64,000 nt of DNA from Arcobacter defluvii (GCF_013201725.1 NZ_CP053835.1:2957241-3021240); one strand, 5' to 3'; positions 1-10,601 are shown, counted from the first letter of the stretch. Translations and numbers: made by a program. The notes: generated from the sequence alone by a model not told the origin.

Positions 1-1458
1 AAAAAAGATATAAAGCTAAACGCACTTACAAATCTTATAAAAAAAACAAGTGAAAAACTTGATGAAAACAACTATTATCTAAAACAATTTAAAGAATTAG
101 TTGAAGAATCTTCTATTTATTCAACAACAAATGAAATGGGTGAAATTACTTATGTAAATGAAAACTTTGAAAAATCAAGTGGTTTTAGTAGAAAAGAACT
201 TATCGGACAAAATCATAATCTTGTTAGACACCCTGAAAATAAAAGTTCACAATTTATCAATTTATGGGAAACTATAAGTAAAGGTAAAACTTGGCATGGG
301 CTTATAAAAAATAAAAGAAAAGATGGAAGTTCATATCATGTTTTATCAGATATTGCACCAATTTATTATAAAAATGGTGATTTTAGAGAATATCTTGGAA
401 TTAGACATGATGTTACTGAACTTGAAGAATATAAAATACTTTTAAAATATGAACTTGATAATACAAGTAAAACTTTAGCTGATAATCTTAATTATACAAA
501 ACAATATGAAAATGCTGTTAATACTTCTGTTGCAATTATAAAAATTGATAAAAATCTTATAATCACCTATACAAATGATAAATTTTTGGAATTAACTCAA
601 TATAAAGAAGATGAGTTATTAGGTCTTTCTTGGGATAAATTACTTGATATAAAACATAAAAACAATGGTGATTTCGAGAATATTTCTAAAAGATTAAATG
701 AAGGGGAAGTTGTAAATTATATTTTAAATAAAGTAGGAAAAAATGGAGAAACTTTTATCACAAGATCTAACTTTTATCCTATTACAAATTTAAAAAATGA
801 AACTATTGAATATATAAATGTTTTAACTGATGTAACTGATATATTCAATTTAAATGAAGAGATAACAAACACACAAAAAGAAGTTGTATTTACAATGGGT
901 GCCATTGGAGAAACAAGATCTCAAGAAACAGGACTTCACGTAAAAAGAGTTGCTGAATACTCTTATTTACTTGCTATTTTATCTGGATTAAGTGAAGAAG
1001 ATGCAAATTTATTAAGACAAGCAAGTCCTATGCATGATATAGGAAAAGTTGGTATTCCTGATAATATCCTAAATAAACCAGGCGTTTTAACTCCTGAAGA
1101 ATTTGAGATTATGAAAACTCATGCTCAATTAGGTTATGAAATGCTAAAACACTCAAAAAGAGAGATTCTAAAAGCATCAGCTATAGTTGCAAGAGAACAT
1201 CATGAAAAATGGGATGGAAGTGGTTATCCAAGAGGGTTAAAAGGCGAGAACATCCATATTTATGGAAGAATAACTGCAATAGCTGATGTTTTCGATGCCT
1301 TAGGTCATGATAGAATTTATAAAAAAGCTTGGCCTTTAGAAGATATTTATAAACTATTAAAAGAAGAAAAAGGCAAACATTTTGACCCAAATTTAATAGA
1401 TGTATTTTTTAATAATTTAGATAAATTTTTAGAAATCAAAGAACTTTTAGATGATTAA
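1..1458 (+). CDS. PAS-PAS-HD-GYP cyclic-di-GMP phosphodiesterase (5' end outside window)
   Basis: Probable c-di-GMP phosphodiesterase with sensory PAS domains. The frame is open without a stop back to base 1, so the gene starts upstream and 485 residues are visible. Counting from base 1, a first PAS lies at about 35-150, a second at about 165-285, and an HD-GYP domain at about 300-480. HD-GYP hallmarks are intact: HDIGK near residue 345 and HHEKWDGSGYPRG near 400. In this family the HD and GYP residues bind metal and hydrolyse c-di-GMP. The ATG at 136 lies inside PAS 1 and is not the true start. The last 190 residues closely resemble those of the HD-GYP protein at 58040-59617. The PAS ligand is unknown. 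Confidence 0.9.
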   Translation, partial: KKDIKLNALTNLIKKTSEKLDENNYYLKQFKELVEESSIYSTTNEMGEITYVNENFEKSSGFSRKELIGQNHNLVRHPENKSSQFINLWETISKGKTWHGLIKNKRKDGSSYHVLSDIAPIYYKNGDFREYLGIRHDVTELEEYKILLKYELDNTSKTLADNLNYTKQYENAVNTSVAIIKIDKNLIITYTNDKFLELTQYKEDELLGLSWDKLLDIKHKNNGDFENISKRLNEGEVVNYILNKVGKNGETFITRSNFYPITNLKNETIEYINVLTDVTDIFNLNEEITNTQKEVVFTMGAIGETRSQETGLHVKRVAEYSYLLAILSGLSEEDANLLRQASPMHDIGKVGIPDNILNKPGVLTPEEFEIMKTHAQLGYEMLKHSKREILKASAIVAREHHEKWDGSGYPRGLKGENIHIYGRITAIADVFDALGHDRIYKKAWPLEDIYKLLKEEKGKHFDPNLIDVFFNNLDKFLEIKELLDD

Positions 1459-1486
1459 AGTATAAAAGAATTTATCTTTTATACTT
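1458..1486. terminator. Bidirectional hairpin terminator
   Basis: Perfect 12-bp arms AAGTATAAAAGA / TCTTTTATACTT around a 5-nt loop lie between two convergent genes. The hairpin overlaps the stop codon of the minus-strand gene. T-rich sequence follows the stem on either strand, so it can serve both genes. Confidence 0.7.
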
Positions 1487-1862
1487 CTAATTCAAAAAAT
1501 GATTCATCAACTTTTTCATATTTTGCAACTGAACAAGTGATTTTTACTGCATTTTCATAATCTTTAAACTCTTCAACAAATAATTTTTGTAATTTTTCTA
1601 TTTCTACAGCTCTAAATATAAAATATCCTAAAACTTCAGTTCCTCTTGAGCCTGTTTTTTCTATTCCAAAGCTGTCAAATTTCCAATCAATACCTCTTGT
1701 AAAAAAGAAAACTTCTGTAATTCTACTTTCTAACTCTTCTCTTACTTTATTATCATATGCTTTTAAATGTACATAAAAAGCTACATTTGTATTAAATTTA
1801 GATTGAACTAACTTTTCTTGCTCAATTGTTGTTGGTTTTTCTATTATGTTTATATTGCTCAT
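1479..1862 (-). CDS. Hypothetical protein, 127 aa
   Basis: No family recognised. The protein is soluble with mixed charge, has no signal peptide or membrane segment, and has no obvious catalytic motif. The ATG is preceded by GGAAG at good spacing, and the gene ends in a shared hairpin with the HD-GYP gene. Intact frame, good ribosome site and codon use like its neighbours support a real gene. It stands alone, convergent to the HD-GYP gene and divergent from the hemerythrin gene, so context gives no functional clue. Confidence 0.7.
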   Translation of the reverse strand: MSNINIIEKPTTIEQEKLVQSKFNTNVAFYVHLKAYDNKVREELESRITEVFFFTRGIDWKFDSFGIEKTGSRGTEVLGYFIFRAVEIEKLQKLFVEEFKDYENAVKITCSVAKYEKVDESFFELEV

Positions 1863-2041
1863 TTTTAAATGCTTCCTAGTTTTTTGCGTATTATAGTAAA
1901 GTTTTTTGAAATAAAACTTGTAAAATCTACTTAAACAAATTATTTTTAGCTATTTTTCAAGTTAATAAAAATAATAAAATTCTTTTTACTCTTATTTTTA
2001 TTATTTTATTATATAATTTTTTTTTATAACAAAGGTATCTT

Positions 2042-2881
2042 ATGAATTATATATTAAATAGTAATACTTCAATTATTTGGAAGTCTGAATATAACATCAA
2101 TAATTTAAAAATTGATAGAGAACATCAACATTTATTTGCAATTGCAAGAGAAGCACTAAATATCTCAAAATTTAAAAAAAATAATGAACAAATTGATAAA
2201 TTAAAAAAAATAATAACAAAACTTTTTGATTATGTTGGAACACATTTTAGTAATGAGCAAAAATATATGGAAAAAATAAAATATCCTGATTTAGAAAAAC
2301 ACAAACTTCTTCATAAAAATATGTTAAATATGCTTACAAAACTTGTTTCAGAACTAAATAATATGGAAATAGAAGAAATTCAAAAGTCACTATATGATTT
2401 TATTGAAGAGTATTTTATAAGACATATTATATTAGAAGATAAAAAAATTCAACTTTGGAATACAAATCTTGAAGACTTAAAAAAGAATTTTGGATGGAAA
2501 GAGATTTATAGTGTTAATAATACCAAAATTGATGCAGAACATAAACGACTTTTTGATATTGCCCAAGAGGCTTTTATTGAAGTTGATGAGGAATTAAAAG
2601 CTTCAAAAATTAAAACTATTTTGACTAAATTGTATGACTATATGAAAACTCATTTTAAACATGAAGAACACTATATGCAAGAGATAAATTATCCTTACAT
2701 AAAAGAGCATAAAAAACTACATGCAGAAATAATTTTGACAATAAATAATTTTGTAAAAAAACTTCCAGATTTAAATGATACTCTTTTTGAAAAAGAGTTA
2801 GCAAAGATAATAGATATTGCATTAGTTCATCATATAATTCAAGAAGATAGAAAAATTATCAATTGGGCAAGGAATAATTAG
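2042..2881 (+). CDS. Tandem-domain bacteriohemerythrin
   Basis: Two hemerythrin domains in one 279-aa chain, each a four-helix bundle expected to bind a non-heme di-iron centre and O2. Domain 1 (about 12-135) shows REHQH near 28, HFSNEQ near 68-73, HKLLH near 87-91 and a final HIILED. Domain 2 (about 150-278) shows AEHKRL, HFKHEE, HKKLH and HHIIQED. The His/Glu/Asp ligand pattern is therefore complete twice. No signalling domain is attached, so it is probably a cytosolic oxygen carrier or oxygen/iron sensor for a microaerophile. An AT-rich leader with a TATAAT-like element just upstream may be its promoter. Confidence 0.9.
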   Translation: MNYILNSNTSIIWKSEYNINNLKIDREHQHLFAIAREALNISKFKKNNEQIDKLKKIITKLFDYVGTHFSNEQKYMEKIKYPDLEKHKLLHKNMLNMLTKLVSELNNMEIEEIQKSLYDFIEEYFIRHIILEDKKIQLWNTNLEDLKKNFGWKEIYSVNNTKIDAEHKRLFDIAQEAFIEVDEELKASKIKTILTKLYDYMKTHFKHEEHYMQEINYPYIKEHKKLHAEIILTINNFVKKLPDLNDTLFEKELAKIIDIALVHHIIQEDRKIINWARNN

Positions 2882-3003
2882 AAATTATCTTATTTTTTAC
2901 TTAACAAAGGCTAAAAGATAAATTTTATTATCAACATTTTTATGTTATTATTCTTTCTATTTTATTTTTAATAATTCACTCTTTTAATATAGGCAAAATA
3001 ATC

Positions 3004-4752
3004 ATGAATAAATATTTTATTAATCTTTTAAAAAAGAAAAAAGAAGTATCTTTAAAAAGTACTGTTTTATCTATTTTTTCTTTGGTAACCATAATCTTGA
3101 TTATTGTACTTGGTTCTCAACTTTTTTATTTTAGTAAAAAATTATCTCTTGAAAGTATAGATTTACAGCTTAATGGTTTAGTTCAAGATATAAGAACATC
3201 TATTAAAAGCAATGAAACTCTTAATTTTAATATGATTGAAATGTTAAGCCTTATGAAAGATAAAAATAATTTTGAATTATATATAAATATATTAGCAACT
3301 TATCCCTCTTTATACGCAATTTATACAGGTTATGAAGATGGTAGTTTTTATGAAATTATCAATTTAAATAGCAATAAAAGCCTACCTCAAATTTATAATG
3401 CAGAATCCACAGATAAATGGTTACTTATAAAAATTTCAGGGCAAGATATAAATAAAAGAGAAATTTATTTATATAATTCTGATTTAAAATTAACAAGTTC
3501 AAGAATAAGCGATAATAACTATAACCCAACAACTAGACCTTGGTATAAAATGGCTATTAGTAGTAACTCTTCTATAAAAACTCCACCTTATAAATTTTCT
3601 CATATTGATTCAACTGGAATTACTTATGCAAAACAGATATCTAATAGTAAAAATATTATTGCCATTGATGTATTAATAAATGATTTTAGAAGTATTTACA
3701 AAAATCATATAAATAGTGATTATATAGATGTTTATTTATTTAAAAAAGATAATACTATTATCTCATCTTTATCGGATAATACAAATTTGTTTAAAGAATT
3801 TTTCAAAGAAAATATAATTATAACAGATTTTACAAAACCAAAAATCATCAAATTAAATAAGAAACAATATGTGGTTCAAATAGTACCTCTTAATGAACAA
3901 AACAATGAAGAAAATATCATATTATTAGCAGAATATGATAAGATTATTGAACCTTATCAAGTACAAATATTAAATTTATTATTAACTTTTATTATCACTG
4001 TACTTTTAATGATTCCTATTATTATATATTTTTCAGGGATTATTGTAAAACCTATTTATGAATTGGTAAAACAAAGTATTAAAGTAAAAAAAAGAAAATA
4101 TAACACTATTACAAAGGTAGAAACTTCAATACTTGAAGTTGCTTTACTCTCTTCTTCTTTAGAAAGTATGTCTGAATCAATTTATAACTATCAACACTCA
4201 CTAGAAGAAAAAGTAAAACAAAGAACAAAAGAATTATCTTTAAAAAATGAAGAGTTACTTAAATTATCTATTAATGATAAATTAACTTCACTTTACAATA
4301 GGGAAAAACTCGATAAAACACTTCAACATGAAATGAACAGAAGTTTACGTTATGGTGTTGTTTTTTCTGTTATTATAATTGATATAGATTTTTTTAAAAA
4401 AGTTAATGATGAATTTGGGCATCAAGTAGGTGATGAAGTTTTAGTTGAGAGTGCTAATATTCTTAGAAATTCAATTAGAAATGTAGATGTTTTAGGAAGA
4501 TGGGGAGGTGAAGAATTTTTAATTGTTTGCCCACAAACTGATTTAGAAGGTGCTCAAAAACTTGCAAAAAATATAAACAATGCAATAAAAAATCATATTT
4601 TCTCAACTTATCCAAAAACTATAACTATGAGTTTAGGTGTTGCTTCTTATAATGAAAATATTTTTAAAGCTGAAGAGATAGTTTCAAATGCAGATAAAGC
4701 ACTATATAAAGCCAAAGAAAATGGAAGAGATCAAGTTGTAATTTTTAGATAA
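3004..4752 (+). CDS. Membrane-bound diguanylate cyclase (sensor-GGDEF)
   Basis: Predicted to make c-di-GMP from two GTP. A membrane segment at about 20-42 is followed by an extracytoplasmic sensor region of about 275 residues, probably Cache-like ('TRPWYK' is typical of dCACHE domains). A second membrane segment lies at about 320-347, then a HAMP-like and coiled-coil linker to about 415. The C-terminal GGDEF domain carries the active-site signature RWGGEEF (GGEEF at 501-505). An upstream RxxD-type inhibitory site was not obvious. It sits alone after the hemerythrin gene. The ligand sensed is unknown. Confidence 0.9.
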   Translation: MNKYFINLLKKKKEVSLKSTVLSIFSLVTIILIIVLGSQLFYFSKKLSLESIDLQLNGLVQDIRTSIKSNETLNFNMIEMLSLMKDKNNFELYINILATYPSLYAIYTGYEDGSFYEIINLNSNKSLPQIYNAESTDKWLLIKISGQDINKREIYLYNSDLKLTSSRISDNNYNPTTRPWYKMAISSNSSIKTPPYKFSHIDSTGITYAKQISNSKNIIAIDVLINDFRSIYKNHINSDYIDVYLFKKDNTIISSLSDNTNLFKEFFKENIIITDFTKPKIIKLNKKQYVVQIVPLNEQNNEENIILLAEYDKIIEPYQVQILNLLLTFIITVLLMIPIIIYFSGIIVKPIYELVKQSIKVKKRKYNTITKVETSILEVALLSSSLESMSESIYNYQHSLEEKVKQRTKELSLKNEELLKLSINDKLTSLYNREKLDKTLQHEMNRSLRYGVVFSVIIIDIDFFKKVNDEFGHQVGDEVLVESANILRNSIRNVDVLGRWGGEEFLIVCPQTDLEGAQKLAKNINNAIKNHIFSTYPKTITMSLGVASYNENIFKAEEIVSNADKALYKAKENGRDQVVIFR

Positions 4753-4787
4753 GAATCTGCATTTTTTGGTATTTTTATTAATATAAC

Positions 4788-4799
4788 ATTAATATTAAT
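4788..4799. promoter_or_regulatory. Palindrome upstream of the RND efflux operon
   Basis: The perfect 12-bp palindrome ATTAATATTAAT lies 38 bp before the TTG start of the membrane fusion protein. RND pumps are often controlled by TetR-type repressors at such sites, but no regulator gene is adjacent. In DNA this AT-rich, chance is a serious alternative. Confidence 0.3.
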
Positions 4800-4836
4800 T
4801 GAATAAAATTTAACAATTTTTAGTTAAGGATCTATT

Positions 4837-5982
4837 TTGATAAAAATATCTAAACTCTCTTTTTTTATTTTAACTATTCTTTTTATTTTATCAGGTTGTG
4901 AAGAAAAAAATTCACAATCAGCTCAAACAAAACAATCAATAGAAGTTGGTACAATAACTATAAAAGAACAACCTATTGCTTTGCAACAGGAATTATCAGG
5001 AAGAGTAAAAGCAAAATTAGTTTCTGAAGTAAGACCACAAATCAATGGAATAATAGAAAAGCAACTTTTTATAGAAGGTAGTAAAGTAACTCAAGGTGAT
5101 ATACTTTATCAAATAGATTCTTCAAGTTATGAAGCAATTTATAATCAAGAAAAAGCTGCTTTACAAAGTGCAAAAGCAACTTTACAAAGTGCAAAATTAA
5201 AAAGTCAAAGATATGATGAATTACTAAAAGTTGATGGTATTTCAAAACAAGAAACAGATGATGCAAAAGCTTCTTATTTAGAAGCTCTTGCTTTAGTTGA
5301 AGAAAAAAAAGCAGCACTTGAAAGTGCAAAAATTAACCTTGAAAGAACAAAAATAAAAGCTCCTATTTCTGGATATATTGGTATTTCAACTATCACTCAA
5401 GGTGCCTTAGTATCTGCAAATCAAACAACAGCTCTTACAACAATAAGAGATACAAATACCGTTTATGTTGATTTAAACCAATCTCAAACTCAACTTTTAG
5501 CACTAAAAAAACTTTTAACAAAAAAGAATATAAAAGAAGGCAATACTAATGTAAGCCTAATTTTAAGTGATGAAACACTTTATTCACATAAAGGAACTTT
5601 ACAACTTCAAGAAGTTTCAGTTGATGAAAATACAGGTTCTGTTACTTTAAGAGCAATTTTTCCAAATGATGAAAACATCTTGCTTCCAGGTATGTTTGTA
5701 AAAGCAACTATCGAAGGAGCAATTGATACAAAAGCATTTTTATTACCTCAGCAAGCTGTATCAAGAGATGAAAAAGCAAATCCTATTATTACTGTTGTTC
5801 AAGATGATAACAGTATAAAAAGACGACAAATTACAATAGAAAGAGCAATAGGTAATAAGTGGGTTGTTACAAGTGGAATCAACAATAATGATAAAATTAT
5901 TATTGAAGGTTTAAATAAAATCAATATGAAAAGTAAAGTAAATCCTATTGATGTTACAAATAAATATATTCAAGAGGATTAA
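4837..5982 (+). CDS. RND efflux periplasmic adaptor (AcrA/CmeA type) lipoprotein
   Basis: Membrane fusion protein linking an inner-membrane RND pump to an outer-membrane channel. The start is TTG, 6 nt after AAGGA. A lipoprotein signal ends at LSGC, with Cys21 as lipidation site. A lipoyl-like half-motif near 70-95, an alpha-helical hairpin with repeated 'LQSAKA' segments at about 105-165, and a beta-barrel C-terminus follow, giving the 381-aa length usual for the HlyD_D23/AcrA family. It is first of three genes, 6 nt before the pump gene. The substrate range cannot be read from sequence. Confidence 0.92.
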   Translation: MIKISKLSFFILTILFILSGCEEKNSQSAQTKQSIEVGTITIKEQPIALQQELSGRVKAKLVSEVRPQINGIIEKQLFIEGSKVTQGDILYQIDSSSYEAIYNQEKAALQSAKATLQSAKLKSQRYDELLKVDGISKQETDDAKASYLEALALVEEKKAALESAKINLERTKIKAPISGYIGISTITQGALVSANQTTALTTIRDTNTVYVDLNQSQTQLLALKKLLTKKNIKEGNTNVSLILSDETLYSHKGTLQLQEVSVDENTGSVTLRAIFPNDENILLPGMFVKATIEGAIDTKAFLLPQQAVSRDEKANPIITVVQDDNSIKRRQITIERAIGNKWVVTSGINNNDKIIIEGLNKINMKSKVNPIDVTNKYIQED

Positions 5983-5988
5983 AAAAAT

Positions 5989-8900
5989 ATGCTAGCTCGT
6001 TTTTTTGTTAATCGTCCAATTTTTGCATGGGTTATCTCTTTAGTTATTATGATTGCAGGAACTGTATCTTTATATACTCTTCCTGTTGAACAATATCCAG
6101 ATATTGCTCCTCCACAAGTTAATATTTCTACAACATATACAGGAGCATCTGCCCAAACTGTTGAAAATAGTGTAACTCAAATTATTGAGCAACAACTAAC
6201 GGGTCTTGATGGAATGATATATTTTTCTTCAAGTAGTAGTTCATCTGGTAGTTCAAGAATTACAGTAACTTTTGAACAAGGAACTGATCCTGATATTGCT
6301 CAAGTTCAAGTTCAAAATAAAGTAGAACAAATTCTTTCAAGACTTCCTGATGATGTTCAAAGACAAGGAGTAAGAGTTGTAAAATCTCAAAGTGACTTTT
6401 TACTTTTAGCCTCTTTATATGATTCAACAGGAAAAGCAGAAAAAATTGATATTGCAGATTATATGGTAAGTAATTTACAAGATAGTATCGCAAGAATTGA
6501 TGGAGTTGGAGAAGTTAGAGTATTTGGTGGTCAGTATGCTATGAGAATATGGCTTGACCCTACAAAGCTTGATGCTTATAAACTTATGCCATCTGATATA
6601 AATTCTGCTATTGAGGCTCAAAACTCTCAGGCTTCAGCAGGAAGACTTGGAGGAATGCCTGTTATTGATAATCAACAATTAGCAGTTACTGTTACAGCTC
6701 GTTCAAAATTTCAAACAGTAAAAGAGTTTGAAGATATAGTTGTAAAAAGTAATAGTGATGGTTCGCTTATCAAACTAAAAGATGTTGCAAGAGTTGAGTT
6801 AGGTTCACAATCATATAACAATATAACAAATCTAAATGGCTACCCTTCATCAGGGATTGCAATTCAACTAGCTTCAGGAGCAAATGCTATAAAAACTGCA
6901 AATGCTATAAAAGAGTTTTTAAACAAATATGAACCAAATCTACCAGAAGGTTATAAGATAGATTATCCAAGAGATTCAACTTTATTTATTAAAGCTTCGA
7001 TATATGAAGTTATAAAGACTCTTTTGGAAGCTATTTTATTGGTAGTTTTAGTTATGTATCTTTTCTTGAAAAATTGGAAAGCTACTTTAATCCCTGCTAT
7101 TGCTGTTCCTGTTGTTCTTCTTGGAACTTTTGGGATTTTAAATATCTTAGGTTATTCAATAAATACTTTAACTATGTTTGGTATGGTCTTATCAATAGGT
7201 TTATTAGTTGATGATGCTATTGTTGTAGTAGAAAATGTTGAAAGAAATATGAGAGAACAAAATCTTGCACCTAAAGAAGCAACTATTCTTTCAATGCAAG
7301 AAATCACAAGTGCTTTAGTTGGAGTTGCAACTGTTTTATCAGTTGTATTTTTACCTATGGCATTTTTTAGTGGTTCAACTGGAGTTATATATAGACAATT
7401 TTCTATAACTATTGTCTCTTCAATGATTCTTTCAGTTGTTGTTGCACTAACCTTAACACCAGCTTTATGTGCAACTATTTTAAATCCAATAAAACAAGAA
7501 GAACAAAAGAAAAATGGTTTTATTAATTGGTTTGGAGAGATGTTTAATTCTCTTTCTTTAAAATATAAAGCTACATTAAATAAGATTTTACTAACTCCAA
7601 AACGTTGGATGTTTATCTATGTATTAATTATTGGTTTATTAGGTTTTGTATTTATAAAACTTCCTACAAGTTTCCTTCCAAAAGAGGATCAAGGTACAAT
7701 TATGATTCAATATACTCTACCTGAAGGAGCTATAACCTCAAGAACAGTAGAAGTTGCAGAGAAAATCAAAGATTATTTCTTGGTTGAAGAAAAAGAAAAT
7801 ATGGATTCTATTTTTACTATTTCAGGATATAGTAGTAGAAGTAGTGGTCAAAATGTAGGAACAGCTTTTGTCTCTTTAAAAAGTTGGGATTTAAGAAAAG
7901 GTGTAAATAATCGTTCTGATATGATAGGACAAAGAGCTTCAAAAGCTTTTGCAAATTCAAAATCACCTTATTTTATCAGAGATGCAAGAGTAATTGCAAT
8001 GAATCCACCAGTAATTCAAGGTTTAGGTCAAAGTGATGGATTTGAATTTCAACTTCAAGCAGATGCTGGAACAACAAGAACTAAACTAGCAGAAGTAAAA
8101 GATAAAATCTTAGAAGAGGCATCATCAAATACTAATATAGATTCCGTAAGAGCAGATGGTACAGATAGTACACCTCAATTAAAAGTCAATTATGACATAA
8201 ATAAAGCTTTGGCTTTAGGACTTAGTTTAAATAATATTGATTATACACTTAGTGCTGCTTGGGGTGGAATTTATGTAAATGATTTTATTGATAGATCAAG
8301 AGTAAAAAGAGTTTATATTCAAGGTGATGCTCCTTTTAGATCAAAACCTGAAGATTTATATAGTTGGAAAGTTCGTAATTCTGCTGGAGAAATGACTTCA
8401 TTTTCAGAATTTGCAACTACAAAGTGGGAATTTGGACCAGAAGAACTTACTCGTTATAATGGATTTGCTTCATTTGAGATACAAGGTTCAGCATCAAATG
8501 GTGTAAGTTCTGGTGTAGCTATGGATGAAATGGATAAAATCGCCAATAAATATTCATCAGGAACTATGCATGAATGGAGTGGATTATCTTATCAAGAAAA
8601 AATATCAACTGGTCAATCTGGATTATTATATACAGTATCAATCTTAGTTATATTTTTATGTTTAGCTGCTTTATATGAAAGTTGGTCTGTACCTTTTTCT
8701 ATTTTGATGGTGGTACCTTTAGGAATTATCGGAGCTGTTTTAGCTGTATATTTTAGAGGATTAGACAATGATGTATATTTTCAAGTAGCTCTTCTTACAA
8801 CTATTGGTTTAGTTTCAAAAAATGCTATTTTAATTGTAGAATTTGTTGACACATCGTATAAAGAAGGAAAACCTCTAATCCAAGCAGCTGTTGAAGGTGC

Positions 8901-9129
8901 AACTTTGAGATTAAGACCTATAATTATGACTTCTTTAGCTTTTATTGCAGGTATTACACCTCTAGCTTTATCTACAGGAGCTGGAGCAAATAGTAGAATT
9001 TCTATTGGTACAGGAATTATAGGTGGAACTTTAACTGCAACCGTTCTTGTTATTTTCTTTGTTCCACTATTTTTTGTTTTGATTAAAAAAATTACATCAA
9101 ATAAAAACTTAACAAATGAGGCAAACTAA
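5989..9129 (+). CDS. RND multidrug efflux transporter, inner-membrane pump (AcrB/CmeB, HAE1)
   Basis: Proton-driven drug/proton antiporter of 1046 aa, the normal HAE1 length, with twelve membrane segments and two large periplasmic loops. The N-terminus reads FFVNRPIFAWVISLV, typical of the family. The proton-relay acids are present as Asp408-Asp409 in VDDAIVVVENVER, and the matching lysine is near 944 in VSKNAILIVEF. The stop codon is separated by 1 nt from the preferred ATG of the outer-membrane gene. Together with the neighbours it forms a complete tripartite pump. Confidence 0.95.
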   Translation: MLARFFVNRPIFAWVISLVIMIAGTVSLYTLPVEQYPDIAPPQVNISTTYTGASAQTVENSVTQIIEQQLTGLDGMIYFSSSSSSSGSSRITVTFEQGTDPDIAQVQVQNKVEQILSRLPDDVQRQGVRVVKSQSDFLLLASLYDSTGKAEKIDIADYMVSNLQDSIARIDGVGEVRVFGGQYAMRIWLDPTKLDAYKLMPSDINSAIEAQNSQASAGRLGGMPVIDNQQLAVTVTARSKFQTVKEFEDIVVKSNSDGSLIKLKDVARVELGSQSYNNITNLNGYPSSGIAIQLASGANAIKTANAIKEFLNKYEPNLPEGYKIDYPRDSTLFIKASIYEVIKTLLEAILLVVLVMYLFLKNWKATLIPAIAVPVVLLGTFGILNILGYSINTLTMFGMVLSIGLLVDDAIVVVENVERNMREQNLAPKEATILSMQEITSALVGVATVLSVVFLPMAFFSGSTGVIYRQFSITIVSSMILSVVVALTLTPALCATILNPIKQEEQKKNGFINWFGEMFNSLSLKYKATLNKILLTPKRWMFIYVLIIGLLGFVFIKLPTSFLPKEDQGTIMIQYTLPEGAITSRTVEVAEKIKDYFLVEEKENMDSIFTISGYSSRSSGQNVGTAFVSLKSWDLRKGVNNRSDMIGQRASKAFANSKSPYFIRDARVIAMNPPVIQGLGQSDGFEFQLQADAGTTRTKLAEVKDKILEEASSNTNIDSVRADGTDSTPQLKVNYDINKALALGLSLNNIDYTLSAAWGGIYVNDFIDRSRVKRVYIQGDAPFRSKPEDLYSWKVRNSAGEMTSFSEFATTKWEFGPEELTRYNGFASFEIQGSASNGVSSGVAMDEMDKIANKYSSGTMHEWSGLSYQEKISTGQSGLLYTVSILVIFLCLAALYESWSVPFSILMVVPLGIIGAVLAVYFRGLDNDVYFQVALLTTIGLVSKNAILIVEFVDTSYKEGKPLIQAAVEGATLRLRPIIMTSLAFIAGITPLALSTGAGANSRISIGTGIIGGTLTATVLVIFFVPLFFVLIKKITSNKNLTNEAN

Positions 9130-9130
9130 A

Positions 9131-10531
9131 ATGATTAAAACAAATATATCAATATTTTTATTAATAGTTATTTTTAGTGGTTGTGTCTCTTTAGAGCCAA
9201 AACTTGAGCCTTTAGATTCAAAAGTTATACCAAAAGAGTGGAAAACAAATATTGAAAATAATAGTAATGATTTAGCTTTAATAAAACCATCTTGGGAAGA
9301 TTTTGTAAAAGATGAAACACTAAAAAAAGTTGTATCAAAAGCAATTGAAAATAACAAAGATTTAAAAATTGCACTTTTAAATATTGAAGCAGCAAGGGCA
9401 ACTTATCGAATTTCAAGAGCTGACCTTTTCCCTAATATAACTGGAAATATGGATATATCTCACTCAAAAAGTTTAAATTCATCAAATAACTCAACAATTT
9501 CTCATAATTACAATGCAAATATAGCAGCATCTTATGAATTGGACCTTTTTGGAAAAATAAAAAGTTTAAATGAAAATGCACTAAACAGCTATTTATCAAC
9601 TCAATTTGCAACAAATGCAACAAAAATTTCTCTTATTAGTGAAACTATAAATGCTTGGATTATTTTAGCATCAAATATGGAGCAACTAGAACTCGCAAAA
9701 CAAACAGCAACAAATCTTCAAAAAGTTTATGAACTTACCCAAAAAAGATTTACAGCTGGTGTAGTTTCAAAAAATGATGTTTACGATGCAAATGCTTCAC
9801 TAAAAGAGAGTGAATTAAATGTAATTTCATATTCAAAAAAAGTTGAAGAAAATAAAAATGCACTTGAGTTACTAATAGCAGAACCTTTAAAAGAAGATTT
9901 TTTACCAAAAGATTTTGAAAGTTATAAAAATAGTTTAATGATAGTAAAATCAGGAGTTTCTTCAAATATTTTACTTTCAAGACCTGATATTATGGAAGCA
10001 GAATATAATCTAAAAGCTAAAAATGCAAATATTGGAGCAGCAAGAGCTGCTTTTTTTCCATCTATTTCACTAACTGCAAGTTCTGGATTAGCAAGTAGGT
10101 CTTTATCTTCGTTATTTGATGGTGGAGCAAAAAGTATTTGGTCTTTTTCTCCAAATATTTCTATTCCAATTTTTAATGCAGGAGAAAATCAAGCAAATCT
10201 TGATTACTCTTATGCTCAAAAAGATATTGCATTGTTAGAATATGAAAAAAGTATTCAAACTGCATTTAAAGAAGTATCTGATACTTTAATCACAAGAGCT
10301 ACAATAAAAGAGCAAATCCAAAAACAAAAAGAGTTAGTTGATTCTGTTTCTAAAAGTTATGATATATCTTTAAACTCTTACAAAATTGGTGTTGGTTCAT
10401 ATTTAAATGTTCTTATTGCTCAAAGAACTTTGATAAGTTCACAACAAGCCTTAATAAATACATATTTAGAAGATTTGACAAATAGAGTTTCCTTATATAG
10501 TGTTTTTGGTGGAAATGAGAAAGTTGAATAA
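9131..10531 (+). CDS. RND efflux outer-membrane lipoprotein (NodT/CmeC type)
   Basis: TolC-like outer-membrane channel of the efflux pump. I prefer the ATG at 9131 (466 aa) over the in-frame ATG at 9116, because GAGG sits 9 nt before it and it gives a clean lipoprotein signal ending IFSGC (Cys17). Two repeated outer membrane efflux domains follow at about 55-245 and 265-460, with the LSRPDIMEAEYNLKAKN motif typical of the NodT subfamily. It completes the adaptor-pump-channel operon. Confidence 0.92.
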   Translation: MIKTNISIFLLIVIFSGCVSLEPKLEPLDSKVIPKEWKTNIENNSNDLALIKPSWEDFVKDETLKKVVSKAIENNKDLKIALLNIEAARATYRISRADLFPNITGNMDISHSKSLNSSNNSTISHNYNANIAASYELDLFGKIKSLNENALNSYLSTQFATNATKISLISETINAWIILASNMEQLELAKQTATNLQKVYELTQKRFTAGVVSKNDVYDANASLKESELNVISYSKKVEENKNALELLIAEPLKEDFLPKDFESYKNSLMIVKSGVSSNILLSRPDIMEAEYNLKAKNANIGAARAAFFPSISLTASSGLASRSLSSLFDGGAKSIWSFSPNISIPIFNAGENQANLDYSYAQKDIALLEYEKSIQTAFKEVSDTLITRATIKEQIQKQKELVDSVSKSYDISLNSYKIGVGSYLNVLIAQRTLISSQQALINTYLEDLTNRVSLYSVFGGNEKVE

Positions 10532-10601
10532 TTTAATCTCTTAAAAAGTTTTTTAAAGAAAGAACGGATACAATTCGCAACTTTATTTTAAGGATTAATA
10601 T

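Noticed and set aside
1870..2041. AT-rich pseudo-palindromes and T-runs upstream of the hemerythrin gene
   Set aside because: Arms are imperfect and expected by chance in DNA of this composition; only a TATAAT-like element is believable.
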